The position numbers and the translations under genes are program-made. Below are positions 1 through 7,436 of a stretch of DNA of 64,000 bases, piece by piece. The notes beneath the pieces were generated by a model. It ran no database searches, was not told the DNA's origin, and saw only the letters and a list, made by a program, of their open reading frames with translations. Source of the stretch: UBA668 sp041918155 (GTDB lineage Bacteria > Actinomycetota > Acidimicrobiia > Acidimicrobiales > Ilumatobacteraceae); the NCBI GenBank assembly GCA_041918155.1, contig JAYRWH010000067.1, forward strand, positions 15,750 through 79,749. The letters are read 5' to 3'. Position 1 is the stretch's first letter. Each line of letters starts with the position of its first letter.

Positions 1-2
1 TC

Positions 3-476
3 GCCCAGCTCGAAGTGCCGTTGGCTGCAGTAGAGCGCGCGTTCAGTGCAGCCCGCGCCGCGGGCACCACGACCGTGCTGAACCCGGCCCCCGCGCAACC
101 GCTCGGCGAAGTGCTGCTACGCGAGTGCGACCTGGTGGTGCCGAACGAACACGAGCTGGAACTGCTGGGCGGCGTTGCGCGCCTGCTCGCGCTTGGCGCA
201 CGGGCCGTGGTGGTCACCCGCGGGGCACGGGGCGCCGAACTGCACGCATCAGCTGGGGTGGTGCCGATCGCTCCGTTCGCCGTCACTCCTGTCGACACGA
301 CAGCAGCGGGCGATTCGTTCTGTGGCGCGTTGTGCGCGCGGCTTGCGGCCGGCGATGCGGTGGAGGCTGCTTTGCGTTTCGCCGCGGCTGCCGGAGCGTT
401 GTGCACCACGCGGGCCGGCGCGGTTCCCTCGATCCCGTGGCGCTCCGAGACAGAGGCCCTGCTCAGCGCAGGGTGA
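3..476 (+). CDS. rbsK: Ribokinase-like PfkB-family sugar kinase, C-terminal part
   Basis: The gene is cut by the left edge of the window. The frame is open from base 3 with no stop, so the GTG at 15 is probably internal; 157 residues remain. The PfkB signature DTTAAGDSF, with the catalytic Asp and anion-hole Gly-Asp, is near residue 97. Upstream are NPAPA and PNEHE, typical of ribokinases that phosphorylate ribose at O5 with ATP in the cytoplasm. Residues matching the missing N-terminal sugar-binding lid cannot be checked, so the sugar substrate is uncertain. The stop overlaps the 3' end of the convergent prmA by 14 bp. Confidence 0.85.
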   Translation, partial: AQLEVPLAAVERAFSAARAAGTTTVLNPAPAQPLGEVLLRECDLVVPNEHELELLGGVARLLALGARAVVVTRGARGAELHASAGVVPIAPFAVTPVDTTAAGDSFCGALCARLAAGDAVEAALRFAAAAGALCTTRAGAVPSIPWRSETEALLSAG

Positions 477-1278
477 CCGCGGCCCAGCCGGCGAGCTCTT
501 CCGTGTGCACGACCTGCAGCGGTGCCAGCGCGGCGAGCACATGGTCGTAGCCGCCGGTGAGGATGCCGCTGATCACCAACGCGCCACCGGGTGCGACCAC
601 CCGTCGCAGATCGGGGGCCAGGGCGACCAGCGTCGGAGCGAGGATGTTCGCGAGCACGAGGTCGAATACACCCGTCACGTCCTCGAGCGGTGTGGTGCTC
701 GCATGAACGCACTCCCCCACCCCGTTGGCGGCGGCGTTGGCCAAGGTGACCGAAACCGCAGCGGGGGCGATGTCGACCCCGACGGCCGTTCCCGCACCGA
801 ACACGCAGGCGCCGATGGCGAGCACTCCAGAACCGCAGCCCACGTCGAGCACGGTGCACCCGGGTTGCACGAGCCGGCGGGTGGCGCGCAGCGATAGGAC
901 GGTGGTGGGGTGGTCGCCCATCCCGAAGGTGGATCCGGGCTCGATGTGCAGCACGGTGGTGCCGGCCGGAGCGTCGTGGGGCACCCACGCCGGGCGCACC
1001 ACCAAGCCGGGTTGCACGACGATCGGCGCAGCGAACTCGCGCCATGTGTCGGCGACGGCTTCGTCGACCTCCTCGTAGCGCCACGGCCAGTGGGCCGGCC
1101 AGCCGGCCGCGACCGGGTCGGCGTCGCCGAGCGAGGTCCACAGCTCCACCGTGCCCTCGGCCGGTGTGCGTTCTTCGACGGCGACGACGCCGAGGCCCCA
1201 CAGGGCGTCCGAGGCCAGCTCCGCCTCGGCCTCGCCGACGGTGACGACGAACTGGCGGATGATCCGCTTGTCGGGCAT
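463..1278 (-). CDS. prmA: Ribosomal protein L11 methyltransferase
   Basis: PrmA methylates lysines and the N-terminus of ribosomal protein L11 using S-adenosylmethionine. The 271-residue product has an N-terminal substrate-recognition region (about 1-95) and a Rossmann methyltransferase domain with the SAM motif VLDVGCGSGVLAIG, then VLANILAPT in the catalytic region. STFGMGDHPTT just before the SAM motif is characteristic of PrmA. The ATG at 1278 overlaps the stop of the gamma-carbonic-anhydrase-like gene by one base (TGATG), so the two are probably translationally coupled. A longer open frame upstream is only read-through in antisense of other genes. Confidence 0.93.
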   Translation of the reverse strand: MPDKRIIRQFVVTVGEAEAELASDALWGLGVVAVEERTPAEGTVELWTSLGDADPVAAGWPAHWPWRYEEVDEAVADTWREFAAPIVVQPGLVVRPAWVPHDAPAGTTVLHIEPGSTFGMGDHPTTVLSLRATRRLVQPGCTVLDVGCGSGVLAIGACVFGAGTAVGVDIAPAAVSVTLANAAANGVGECVHASTTPLEDVTGVFDLVLANILAPTLVALAPDLRRVVAPGGALVISGILTGGYDHVLAALAPLQVVHTEELAGWAAVTLR

Positions 1279-1796
1279 CAGTCGATTCGACGCAGGTCGT
1301 GGCGGTAGCGCTGCGCCCGCTGCGCGTAGATCGCCGCGCCACGCGCGATGAGCTCTGGGCGGGCCCGGCCAGCCTTGATCACCGCCGGGGTGCCGACGGC
1401 GAGCGCGCCGGAGGGCACCTCGGTGTCGTCGAGTACGACGGCGTTGGTGGCGACGATCGCGCCGGTGCGCACCACGACGCGGTGGAGCACGACGCTCATG
1501 TTGCCGATGAGGCAGCCGTTCTCGATCGTGCAGCCCTCCAGATGCACCATGTGGCCCACGACGCAGTCGTCGCCGACGACGGTGGGATCCTCGGCCGTGG
1601 AGTGCAGCACCCCGTTGTCCTGGATGCTCGTGCGCTCGCCGATGCGGATCGGCCCCTCGTCGCCGCGCAGCACAGCACCGGGCCATACCGAGCTGCCGGC
1701 ACCGATCGTGACATTGCCGATGATCACGGCGTCAGGGTGGATGTAGGCGTCGGGGTGGATGGACGGAGTGAGCTCGCCGAGCGCGTAGATGGGCAC
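1278..1796 (-). CDS. Gamma-carbonic-anhydrase-like hexapeptide-repeat protein
   Basis: The 172-residue protein is a left-handed beta-helix of hexapeptide repeats (about residues 15-145: AVIIGNVTIGAGSSVWPGAV and similar). The three metal-ligand histidines of gamma-class carbonic anhydrases seem present (LHS, then VVGHMVHLEG). YrdA/PaaY relatives form zinc- or iron-bound trimers; whether this one hydrates CO2 cannot be told from sequence. The GTG start at 1796 is chosen because a TACCCT hexamer lies 6 nt upstream, fitting a leaderless transcript. The gene leads a two-gene operon with prmA and diverges from the repeat protein at 1864. Confidence 0.85.
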   Translation of the reverse strand: MPIYALGELTPSIHPDAYIHPDAVIIGNVTIGAGSSVWPGAVLRGDEGPIRIGERTSIQDNGVLHSTAEDPTVVGDDCVVGHMVHLEGCTIENGCLIGNMSVVLHRVVVRTGAIVATNAVVLDDTEVPSGALAVGTPAVIKAGRARPELIARGAAIYAQRAQRYRHDLRRID

Positions 1797-1802
1797 GCCC
1801 GA

Positions 1803-1808
1803 AGGGTA
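1803..1808 (-). promoter_or_regulatory. -10 TACCCT, leaderless promoter of the gamma-CA-like gene
   Basis: TACCCT on the minus strand ends 6 nt before the GTG start at 1796 and there is no ribosome-binding site. Transcription would begin at or next to the start codon. No clear -35 is visible. Confidence 0.55.
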
Positions 1809-1848
1809 CCGATCGCAGTTACGGTGGAGCGAAGTGCCCTCCAGCGGA

Positions 1849-1854
1849 TACCGT
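1849..1854 (+). promoter_or_regulatory. -10 TACCGT, leaderless promoter of the repeat protein
   Basis: TACCGT ends 9 nt before the ATG at 1864. It abuts the alternative GTG at 1855, which argues for the ATG as the true start. It diverges from the promoter at 1803-1808. Confidence 0.5.
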
Positions 1855-1863
1855 GTGAGCCCT

Positions 1864-3489
1864 ATGTCCCGCAGGATCGAAATCGAGCTCACCAGTGCGC
1901 GCCCCGATGGCACGTGGACGTGGCGGGCGGCAGGTGCCCAGAAGCCCAAGGGTGTGCTCGACGGGACATTGCTCCCCGCCGACGCCGCCGTGGGCCTCAT
2001 CCTCAAGGCGGATGCCGAGAGCGAGATCGACGGGGTGACGATCCTGTCGGTGAGCACCACGAAGGCAAAGGCCGAAAAGAGCGGCCTGCTCGAGCTGATC
2101 ACCACCGACAAGCCGTTCGAGGCCGTCACTCAGCAGCTCGCCCGCCGCGAGCGCAGTGACCGCGGCGATCGTGGCGATCGTGGCGATCGTGGTGGCGACC
2201 GCCGCGATCGTGGCCCGCGCCGCGACGGCGACACCCGCGGCCCCGGCTCGGGTCCTCGCCGCGACAAGCCCGCCGGCGACGGCGCCGATCGCCGCGACCG
2301 CGGCCCGGGCTCGGGTCCGCGGCGCGAGGGTGACAACCGCGATCGCGGCCCGCGCCGCGAGGGTGGCTCCCACCGCCCTCGTTTCGAGGCTCCGCCCGAG
2401 CTGCCCCAGCGCCCGAAGGCCAAGCGCCTCAAGCCTGGTCGCACCCACCGCAATGCGGTGCTGGCCGAGCTGACCGAGGCACAGAAGGCCGTCGCCGAGC
2501 GCGCCCTACTGGGTGGCCTGCCTGCCGTCCGCCAGGCGGTCAACGAGCAGAACACGCGCTTGAAGGCCGAGGGCAAGGAAGAGATCCCGGCCGCCGGCCT
2601 GCTGGCCATCGCCGAGCAGTTGCTGCCGCGCCTGCGCGTGGCCGAGTGGCTGGATCGTGCTGACGCCGCCCTCGCTGACATGGAGGAGCTCGACCTGCGC
2701 GACCTGCGCAGCGTGGTGGCCGCCTCCGACGACCCGATGGTGGCCCGCGACGAGAGCACGCGCGAGATCGCCGCTCGCCTCAAGGATGCACTCGTCACCA
2801 AGCAGGAGAAGGAACTCGCCCTGTGGTACGAGGACATCGACGCTGCCGTCGGTGTGGGCCGCATCGTGCGTGCGCTGAAGCTTTCGTCGCAGCCGCCCAA
2901 GGCCGGCGTGCGTTTCCCCGCCGAGAGCGCGGCCAAGTTGGCCAACGCCGCCAACGCCAGCCTCACGGCTGATGCTCTTCCCGACCGCTGGGTGGCCGTA
3001 CTCGAGGCCGTCGCCTTCAGCCCGGTGCGCAGCCTCGTGCAACCCCCCGCGAAGCCCACCCAGGTGAATGACGAGCTGCTCGGAACGGTCAAGCGCCTCG
3101 GTGCGCTGCTGCCCGCCGTGGCCGCCCTGTTCGGCATCGAGGTGGATACCAAGGCCCACCCGAAGCCGCTGCGCCCCACCCGTCCCACCACTCCTGCCAA
3201 GGGCAAGCCGACCCCCAAGCCGCCCGCGGCGGCCAAGCCGGCTGCTGAGGCGCCCGTCGTCGCAGCTGTCGAGGCACCGGTTGTCGAGGCACCGGTTGAG
3301 GTTGTCGAGGCACCCGTCGTCGCAGCTGTCGAGGCACCGGTTGTCGAGGCACCGGTTGAGGTTGTCGAGGCACCGGTTGTCGAGGCACCGGTTGTCGAGG
3401 CACCGGTCGAGGTTGTCGAGGCGCCCGCCGCGGAGGCCCCAGTCGTCGACGAGTTCGACTCGGCTGACGAGTTCTCCCCCGAGGGCTGA
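1864..3489 (+). CDS. Repeat-rich protein with OB-like N-terminus, function unknown
   Basis: I do not recognise a named family. The 541-residue protein has four parts. Residues 1-75 (MSRRIEIELTS, TWTWRAAGAQKPKG, DGTLLPADAAVG) look like a small beta-barrel, possibly OB or S1-like. About 92-176 is a highly charged Arg/Asp/Gly tract built on RGD and DRGP units. About 185-440 is a helical domain. About 455-535 is a Pro/Val/Glu/Ala tail made of PVVEAPVE-type repeats, followed by an acidic end. The basic RG-rich tract plus a possible OB fold would fit nucleic-acid or ribosome binding, but this is inference. ATG 1864 is preferred over GTG 1855 because the -10 hexamer abuts the GTG. Confidence 0.8.
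   Translation: MSRRIEIELTSARPDGTWTWRAAGAQKPKGVLDGTLLPADAAVGLILKADAESEIDGVTILSVSTTKAKAEKSGLLELITTDKPFEAVTQQLARRERSDRGDRGDRGDRGGDRRDRGPRRDGDTRGPGSGPRRDKPAGDGADRRDRGPGSGPRREGDNRDRGPRREGGSHRPRFEAPPELPQRPKAKRLKPGRTHRNAVLAELTEAQKAVAERALLGGLPAVRQAVNEQNTRLKAEGKEEIPAAGLLAIAEQLLPRLRVAEWLDRADAALADMEELDLRDLRSVVAASDDPMVARDESTREIAARLKDALVTKQEKELALWYEDIDAAVGVGRIVRALKLSSQPPKAGVRFPAESAAKLANAANASLTADALPDRWVAVLEAVAFSPVRSLVQPPAKPTQVNDELLGTVKRLGALLPAVAALFGIEVDTKAHPKPLRPTRPTTPAKGKPTPKPPAAAKPAAEAPVVAAVEAPVVEAPVEVVEAPVVAAVEAPVVEAPVEVVEAPVVEAPVVEAPVEVVEAPAAEAPVVDEFDSADEFSPEG
3247..3438 (+). repeat. 60-bp tandem coding repeat (20-residue period)
   Basis: Bases 3247-3306 and 3307-3366 are nearly identical, with one difference, and degenerate 18-24 bp sub-units (GTTGTCGAGGCACCGG) continue to 3438. 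They encode PVVAAVEAPVVEAPVEVVEA-type units in the tail of the gene at 1864. DNA-level identity indicates recent slippage or unequal exchange, so copy number probably varies between strains. Confidence 0.9.
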
Positions 3490-3518
3490 CCGCCTCGGTC
3501 CGTCGGGCCCCACGGTCC

Positions 3519-3524
3519 TAATGT
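3519..3524 (+). promoter_or_regulatory. -10 TAATGT, leaderless promoter of the crotonase gene
   Basis: TAATGT ends 7 nt before the ATG at 3532; no Shine-Dalgarno sequence lies between. Confidence 0.5.
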
Positions 3525-3531
3525 CGGAGAC

Positions 3532-4317
3532 ATGTCCGACATCGTCACCTACGAGGTACAGAGCCGCATTGCGGTCATCACGCTCAACCGTCCCGAGGCC
3601 CGCAATGCGGTCAACGGTGACGTGGCCAATGCGCTCGAAGCCGCCATTGACCGGCTCGAGGCCGACCCCGACGTGTGGATCGCAGTGCTTGCCGCGAACA
3701 CCGCGGGCCAGGAGAAGCCGGTCTTCTGCGCCGGCGCTGACCTGAAGGCAATCAACTCCGGCGAGGCAGCGGCGCTCAATACGCCCCGTGGCGGCTTCGC
3801 CGGCTTCTGCTACCGCGAACGGACCAAGCCGGTGATCGCCGCGATCGATGGGCTCGCCACCGCCGGCGGCTGCGAGATCACGCTCGCCTGTGACTTGGTG
3901 GTTGCCTCCACCCGCGCGTCGTTCGGCCTCGCCGAAGTGAAGCGCAACCTGGTCGCCGGTGCCGGCGGTCTGTTCCGCCTGCCGCGCGCGATCGGCCAGG
4001 CGGCGGCGATGGACGTCATCCTCACCGGCGAACCGATGCCCGCGCAGCGGGCTTACGAGCTCGGCATGGTGAGCCGCCTAGCCGAGCCGGGGACGGCGCT
4101 GGCGGCGGCGCTACAGCTGGCGGCGAAGATCTGCGAGAACGCTCCGCTGGCTGTCTGGGAGAGCCGCAAGGTGGTGCTTGCCTCGGCGTACGAGGACGAC
4201 GTCACCCTCAAGAAGCTCACCGATGCCGCGTTCGGCCGGGTCATTGCTTCGGAGGACACCAAGGAGGGGCTGACCGCCTTCATCGAGAAGCGCCCGCCAC
4301 GCTGGACCGGCCGCTGA
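3532..4317 (+). CDS. Enoyl-CoA hydratase/isomerase (crotonase) family protein
   Basis: The 261-residue protein matches the crotonase fold that hydrates or isomerises acyl-CoA thioesters. ITLNRPEARNAVN opens the fold; FCAGADLK supplies the first oxyanion-hole region and AGGCE the second. Both catalytic glutamates of the hydratase type seem present: Glu of GGCEITLACD, and Glu of AEVKRNLVAGAGG about 20 residues later. The substrate cannot be assigned. It is transcribed alone, and its stop directly abuts the stop of the convergent GNAT gene in a shared TGATCA. Confidence 0.88.
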   Translation: MSDIVTYEVQSRIAVITLNRPEARNAVNGDVANALEAAIDRLEADPDVWIAVLAANTAGQEKPVFCAGADLKAINSGEAAALNTPRGGFAGFCYRERTKPVIAAIDGLATAGGCEITLACDLVVASTRASFGLAEVKRNLVAGAGGLFRLPRAIGQAAAMDVILTGEPMPAQRAYELGMVSRLAEPGTALAAALQLAAKICENAPLAVWESRKVVLASAYEDDVTLKKLTDAAFGRVIASEDTKEGLTAFIEKRPPRWTGR

Positions 4318-4770
4318 TCAGTTGAGCAGGCGGCGCATCACCAGCAGCCGGGCGGTGACCCCGGCGCGCTCGTAGAGGTTCTTGGTGGCGCGATCGCCCG
4401 GCAGGGCCACGGCCTCCAGCGCCATGCAGCCACGCATGCGGGCATAGGCCATGGCGGCCTCCAGCAGCCCATCGCCACAGCCCAACTCGCGCGCGCCCGG
4501 GTGCACGTACACCTGCCGCACGGTGGCCACCGTGACCGAGATGCCCTCCATCGCGAGTTGGAGATAGCCGACAACGGCATCGTCGAGTGTGGCCACCCAC
4601 ACTGCGCTGTCGGGCGCAGTCAGCAGCACTGCCCAGTCCGCCACGGGCGGGCGCTCGGCGAGCAGCACATCGGCCCCGCGGAACTCCATCAGCTCTGCAC
4701 GTGCCTGCGCCTCCAGCGCCGCCACGTCCGCGGCGTCGGCCGGCAGCAGCGGGCGGACGGCCTCGCGCAT
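4318..4770 (-). CDS. GNAT-family N-acetyltransferase
   Basis: This 150-residue protein has the GNAT fold that moves acetyl groups from acetyl-CoA to an amine. Visible elements are the beta4 strand VATVRQVYVHPGARELGCGDGLL (the acetyl-CoA pyrophosphate-binding region, ending near Gly-Cys-Gly-Asp-Gly) and the late ATKNLYERAGV segment. The consensus Q/R-x-x-G-x-G/A loop is slightly altered. The substrate is unknown. The ATG overlaps the stop of the upstream gene by one base, so it is co-translated with the protein at 4770-5180. Confidence 0.8.
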   Translation of the reverse strand: MREAVRPLLPADAADVAALEAQARAELMEFRGADVLLAERPPVADWAVLLTAPDSAVWVATLDDAVVGYLQLAMEGISVTVATVRQVYVHPGARELGCGDGLLEAAMAYARMRGCMALEAVALPGDRATKNLYERAGVTARLLVMRRLLN

Positions 4771-5180
4771 CAGCCGGCCAGCAGTTCCGCGACCCGGTTG
4801 AGAATCGTGCGCCGTCCGCGGCCCGCGGTCTCGTAGTCGCCGATCAGCTGCAGATCCGCGTGGGGCAGCCGGGCGAGCAGCTTCACGACCTCCGCTGCGG
4901 GCAGATCGTCGTATCCGTCGAAGGGCGAATGCGGCCGCTTGCCCGGTTCCGCCGCGGTCGGCGGCGGCTGGCGCACCGCTGTCAGCCGCTTGCCGATCTG
5001 CTTGCGGCCGGTGGTGACCGCCATCTCGCCGATCCAGTGCGCGACCCGCACCTGGTTCTCGAGCTTGGCCCGGCTATCGGCGACCAGCTTGGGCAAGTGC
5101 TGCACCTGACCGACCAGCTCGGCCGGCGCGGACAGCACAGCACTTAGCAACTTCTCCACGAGAGGGCGCTGCTCGCTCAT
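4770..5180 (-). CDS. Conserved hypothetical protein
   Basis: I do not recognise a characterised family for this 136-residue protein. An N-terminal helical region (1-60) is followed by a Pro/Arg-rich linker. The C-terminal segment YDDLPAAEVVKLLARLP then GDYETAGRGRRTILNRVAELL resembles a short helix-loop-helix module seen at the ends of several actinobacterial proteins (recollection, not a search). There is no signal peptide or membrane segment. It is translationally coupled to the GNAT gene (one-base overlap). Confidence 0.65.
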   Translation of the reverse strand: MSEQRPLVEKLLSAVLSAPAELVGQVQHLPKLVADSRAKLENQVRVAHWIGEMAVTTGRKQIGKRLTAVRQPPPTAAEPGKRPHSPFDGYDDLPAAEVVKLLARLPHADLQLIGDYETAGRGRRTILNRVAELLAG

Positions 5181-5201
5181 GGTCGCCTCAGCCGCGCCGG
5201 C

Positions 5202-5687
5202 TCATTTGAAGAGCGGGCAGTCGTCGTCGCCAACGGGGCAACCAGGGGCGTTCTGGCGCACGAGCAGGAAGCACGAAGGGCACAGTCGCTCGTCGGCCCG
5301 CTTGGGCTGCAGCCGGTCGCCCGTCTCGCCCCGTTCCTCGGGCTCTTCCTCGTCCTCGTCCTCGTCGTCCTCGGCGGCGACCATACGATCCTTGAGGATC
5401 GTGTCGAGATCGGCCTCGACGTCGTCGGGGGCGAGCATGTCCTCGTCCTCGTCTTCGTCCTCGCCAGCGACGACGCGGCGCACGGGGCCACTCGTGTCGT
5501 CGTCCTCTTCTTCGTCTTCTTCCACCGCGACGAAGTCGTCGTCGAGCGCGACGAAGTCGTCGTCCTCCTCGAGCACCGCGGCGTCGAGGTCTTCCTCGTC
5601 AAGTTCGGCGGGATCGATGTCCACATCCTCTTCGACTTCTTCCTCGAAGTCCTCGGACTCGGGCATCACATCATCGTCGTCGGCCAT
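5202..5687 (-). CDS. Highly acidic protein with C-terminal zinc-ribbon-like motif
   Basis: Residues 1-130 are dominated by Asp and Glu, with runs such as DEDEDED and EEDEEEDDD. The last 30 residues hold four cysteines (CPSCFLLVRQNAPGCPVGDDDCP), probably a metal site. The layout, acidic arm then Cys knuckle with CxxCFL, recalls the actinobacterial DUF4193 family, but the match is partial. An acidic arm could mimic nucleic acid or bind basic proteins; this is inference. The ATG at 5687 has AAGGAT upstream as a ribosome-binding site. Confidence 0.75.
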   Translation of the reverse strand: MADDDDVMPESEDFEEEVEEDVDIDPAELDEEDLDAAVLEEDDDFVALDDDFVAVEEDEEEDDDTSGPVRRVVAGEDEDEDEDMLAPDDVEADLDTILKDRMVAAEDDEDEDEEEPEERGETGDRLQPKRADERLCPSCFLLVRQNAPGCPVGDDDCPLFK

Positions 5688-5783
5688 CTTCGATCCTTGC
5701 AGTCACCCGGGTGAGGCCCGGGATACTAGGGCGAGCGTCACGGGAGGTTACTCACACTCCATGTGACAACCGCCACTCCAGCG

Positions 5784-7385
5784 TCAGGTGGGCGCCCGCC
5801 GGGCCTCGGCACGGCGCTCGGCCGCGAGGCGTTCGAGCTCGGGCGCCTCGCGTGTGAGGTGGGTCATGGCGTCGGCGACGGCACGGTGGCCGGCCTGCTC
5901 GTCGATCAAACGGTGCATCTCGAGGGCGATTCGACGGTACGACGGATGACCCTGCGCCGAGGAGCGCAGCTCGAGCATGTGGATCGCTTCGCGGGCGTTG
6001 AACTGCATTGTGTAGCGCATGCGGTAGGCCATGCTCACCGCGTACTGAGCTTGCATCGGGAACTCGTCCTTGAGCGCATCGTAGAGCGCTGCCGAGCGAG
6101 CCATGGCGTCGTCGAAGACCTCCGCCATGCCCGCTTCTTCCACCAACTCCGGCCGTACATAACCGTGGTTGGGGGTGAGCGACTGCCACTCGATGGTGAG
6201 CATGCGGTGGCGCTGCAGGTCGCGGAAGGCGCCGTAGTCGCTCAGGACATCGAAGCGGTAGTCGACCCGCTCGAAGGCCCGGCCGGGCTTGTGGCGGCGG
6301 TTCTCGCGCTCGCCGACATAGGCCTGGATGAGCGCCAGCCGCTCGGTGGGGCCGAGCGTGCGCACCCGCTCGAGCACCTGCTGTTCGGGCAGGTGGGTGA
6401 GCGGGTAGCAGATCGCGGCGAGCAACTTGTCTTCCGCGTCGGGGTCGAAATCGACGAGCTGCACCGAGGGCACCTGCTCGACCGGCGTGGTGCCGAACAG
6501 CGAATCGACCAGCTTGGAGGTGTGCTCTCGAGTCGAGCCGAGGTACTGGCCCCACCGACCGCCGCGGTCGGCAAGATCGACGCGACGCAGGAAACTGGGG
6601 ATCACCTTGCGGAGCTCGTGGAGCATGAGATCCGCGTAGTGGCGGGCCTCGGGGAGGGGGTGAGCGCGCATGCGGATGAGCAGCGACTCGAACGCTTGCC
6701 CGGAGCCGTAGATGCCGACGTTGGAGAGCGCCGCTGCGGGCAGCACGCCGCGCACCGCATCGAGCGCCTTGGCGCGGGTGGCCATGCGGTAGATGAAGTC
6801 GCTGTCGCCCTCTTCGCGCGACACCGTGGCGCGCACATGGTCGGTGACGCGCGAGAGCAGCAGCGAGTAGCTGTCGAACACGCGGTCCATGTCGCCTACG
6901 TAGCGGGTGCCGAAGCGGCTAGAGAGGATCGCCGGGTCGCGGTAGAACCGGTAGCGGCCGCCGAGGCGGGCGTCGTAGCTGATGTAGCGCGTGCTTTGCT
7001 CGAGGTAGCTCATCAAGCGACCCCACTCGAGGATCTTGGTGAGGATGTTGGACGCCTGCTCACACGCCAAATGCACGCCACCGAGCTGGGCCACAGAGTC
7101 GTCGCCGTACTCGAAGAACACCTTTTCGTAGAGCTCCTCGGCGCGTTCCAGGCCGATCGTCGCGTCGACGGTGACGTCGCCGGCAATGTCGAGATCGCCG
7201 ACGAACTCGTCGAGGAACAGCCGACGCAGGCTCTTGGGGCTGCGGCTGTACCGAGCGAACAGCGCGCCCTTGACGACCTCGGGAAGGTTCACGAGTGCGA
7301 ACACCGGACCATCGAGATTGGTGAAGTACCGCCGGAGGATGTCCTCCTCGTCGGGTGTGAACTCCTCGGGGACGTAGACCGTCAC
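5784..7385 (-). CDS. Tandem-domain ThyX-like (FAD-dependent thymidylate synthase family) protein
   Basis: ThyX makes dTMP from dUMP using methylene-tetrahydrofolate and FAD. At 533 residues this protein is twice the usual length and holds two ThyX-like halves. The N-half has WGRLMSYLEQSTRY (121-134), keeping the S-x4-S-x-R-Y part of the ThyX signature but with the leading RHR reduced to WGR. The C-half keeps RHR (392-394) in QRHRMLTIEWQSLTPNHGY but loses the S-x-R-Y part. Both halves then carry an Arg-rich dUMP-region-like helix (about 204-250 and 454-485). Such long forms occur in actinobacteria; activity is uncertain. GTG 7385 is supported by a leaderless -10. Confidence 0.85.
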   Translation of the reverse strand: MTVYVPEEFTPDEEDILRRYFTNLDGPVFALVNLPEVVKGALFARYSRSPKSLRRLFLDEFVGDLDIAGDVTVDATIGLERAEELYEKVFFEYGDDSVAQLGGVHLACEQASNILTKILEWGRLMSYLEQSTRYISYDARLGGRYRFYRDPAILSSRFGTRYVGDMDRVFDSYSLLLSRVTDHVRATVSREEGDSDFIYRMATRAKALDAVRGVLPAAALSNVGIYGSGQAFESLLIRMRAHPLPEARHYADLMLHELRKVIPSFLRRVDLADRGGRWGQYLGSTREHTSKLVDSLFGTTPVEQVPSVQLVDFDPDAEDKLLAAICYPLTHLPEQQVLERVRTLGPTERLALIQAYVGERENRRHKPGRAFERVDYRFDVLSDYGAFRDLQRHRMLTIEWQSLTPNHGYVRPELVEEAGMAEVFDDAMARSAALYDALKDEFPMQAQYAVSMAYRMRYTMQFNAREAIHMLELRSSAQGHPSYRRIALEMHRLIDEQAGHRAVADAMTHLTREAPELERLAAERRAEARRAPT

Positions 7386-7392
7386 GGGCGAG

Positions 7393-7398
7393 ATCCTA
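7393..7398 (-). promoter_or_regulatory. -10 TAGGAT, leaderless promoter of the ThyX-like gene
   Basis: TAGGAT on the minus strand ends 7 nt before the GTG at 7385, with no ribosome-binding site between. Confidence 0.55.
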
Positions 7399-7436
7399 CG
7401 GGGGTCGCGACTCTCAACCGGGGATCCCGCAACTCA

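Noticed and set aside
2130..3548. Minus-strand low-complexity Ser/Thr/Arg protein of 472 codons
   Set aside because: It is the antisense of the repeat protein; its apparent repeats simply mirror the coding repeats of the plus strand.
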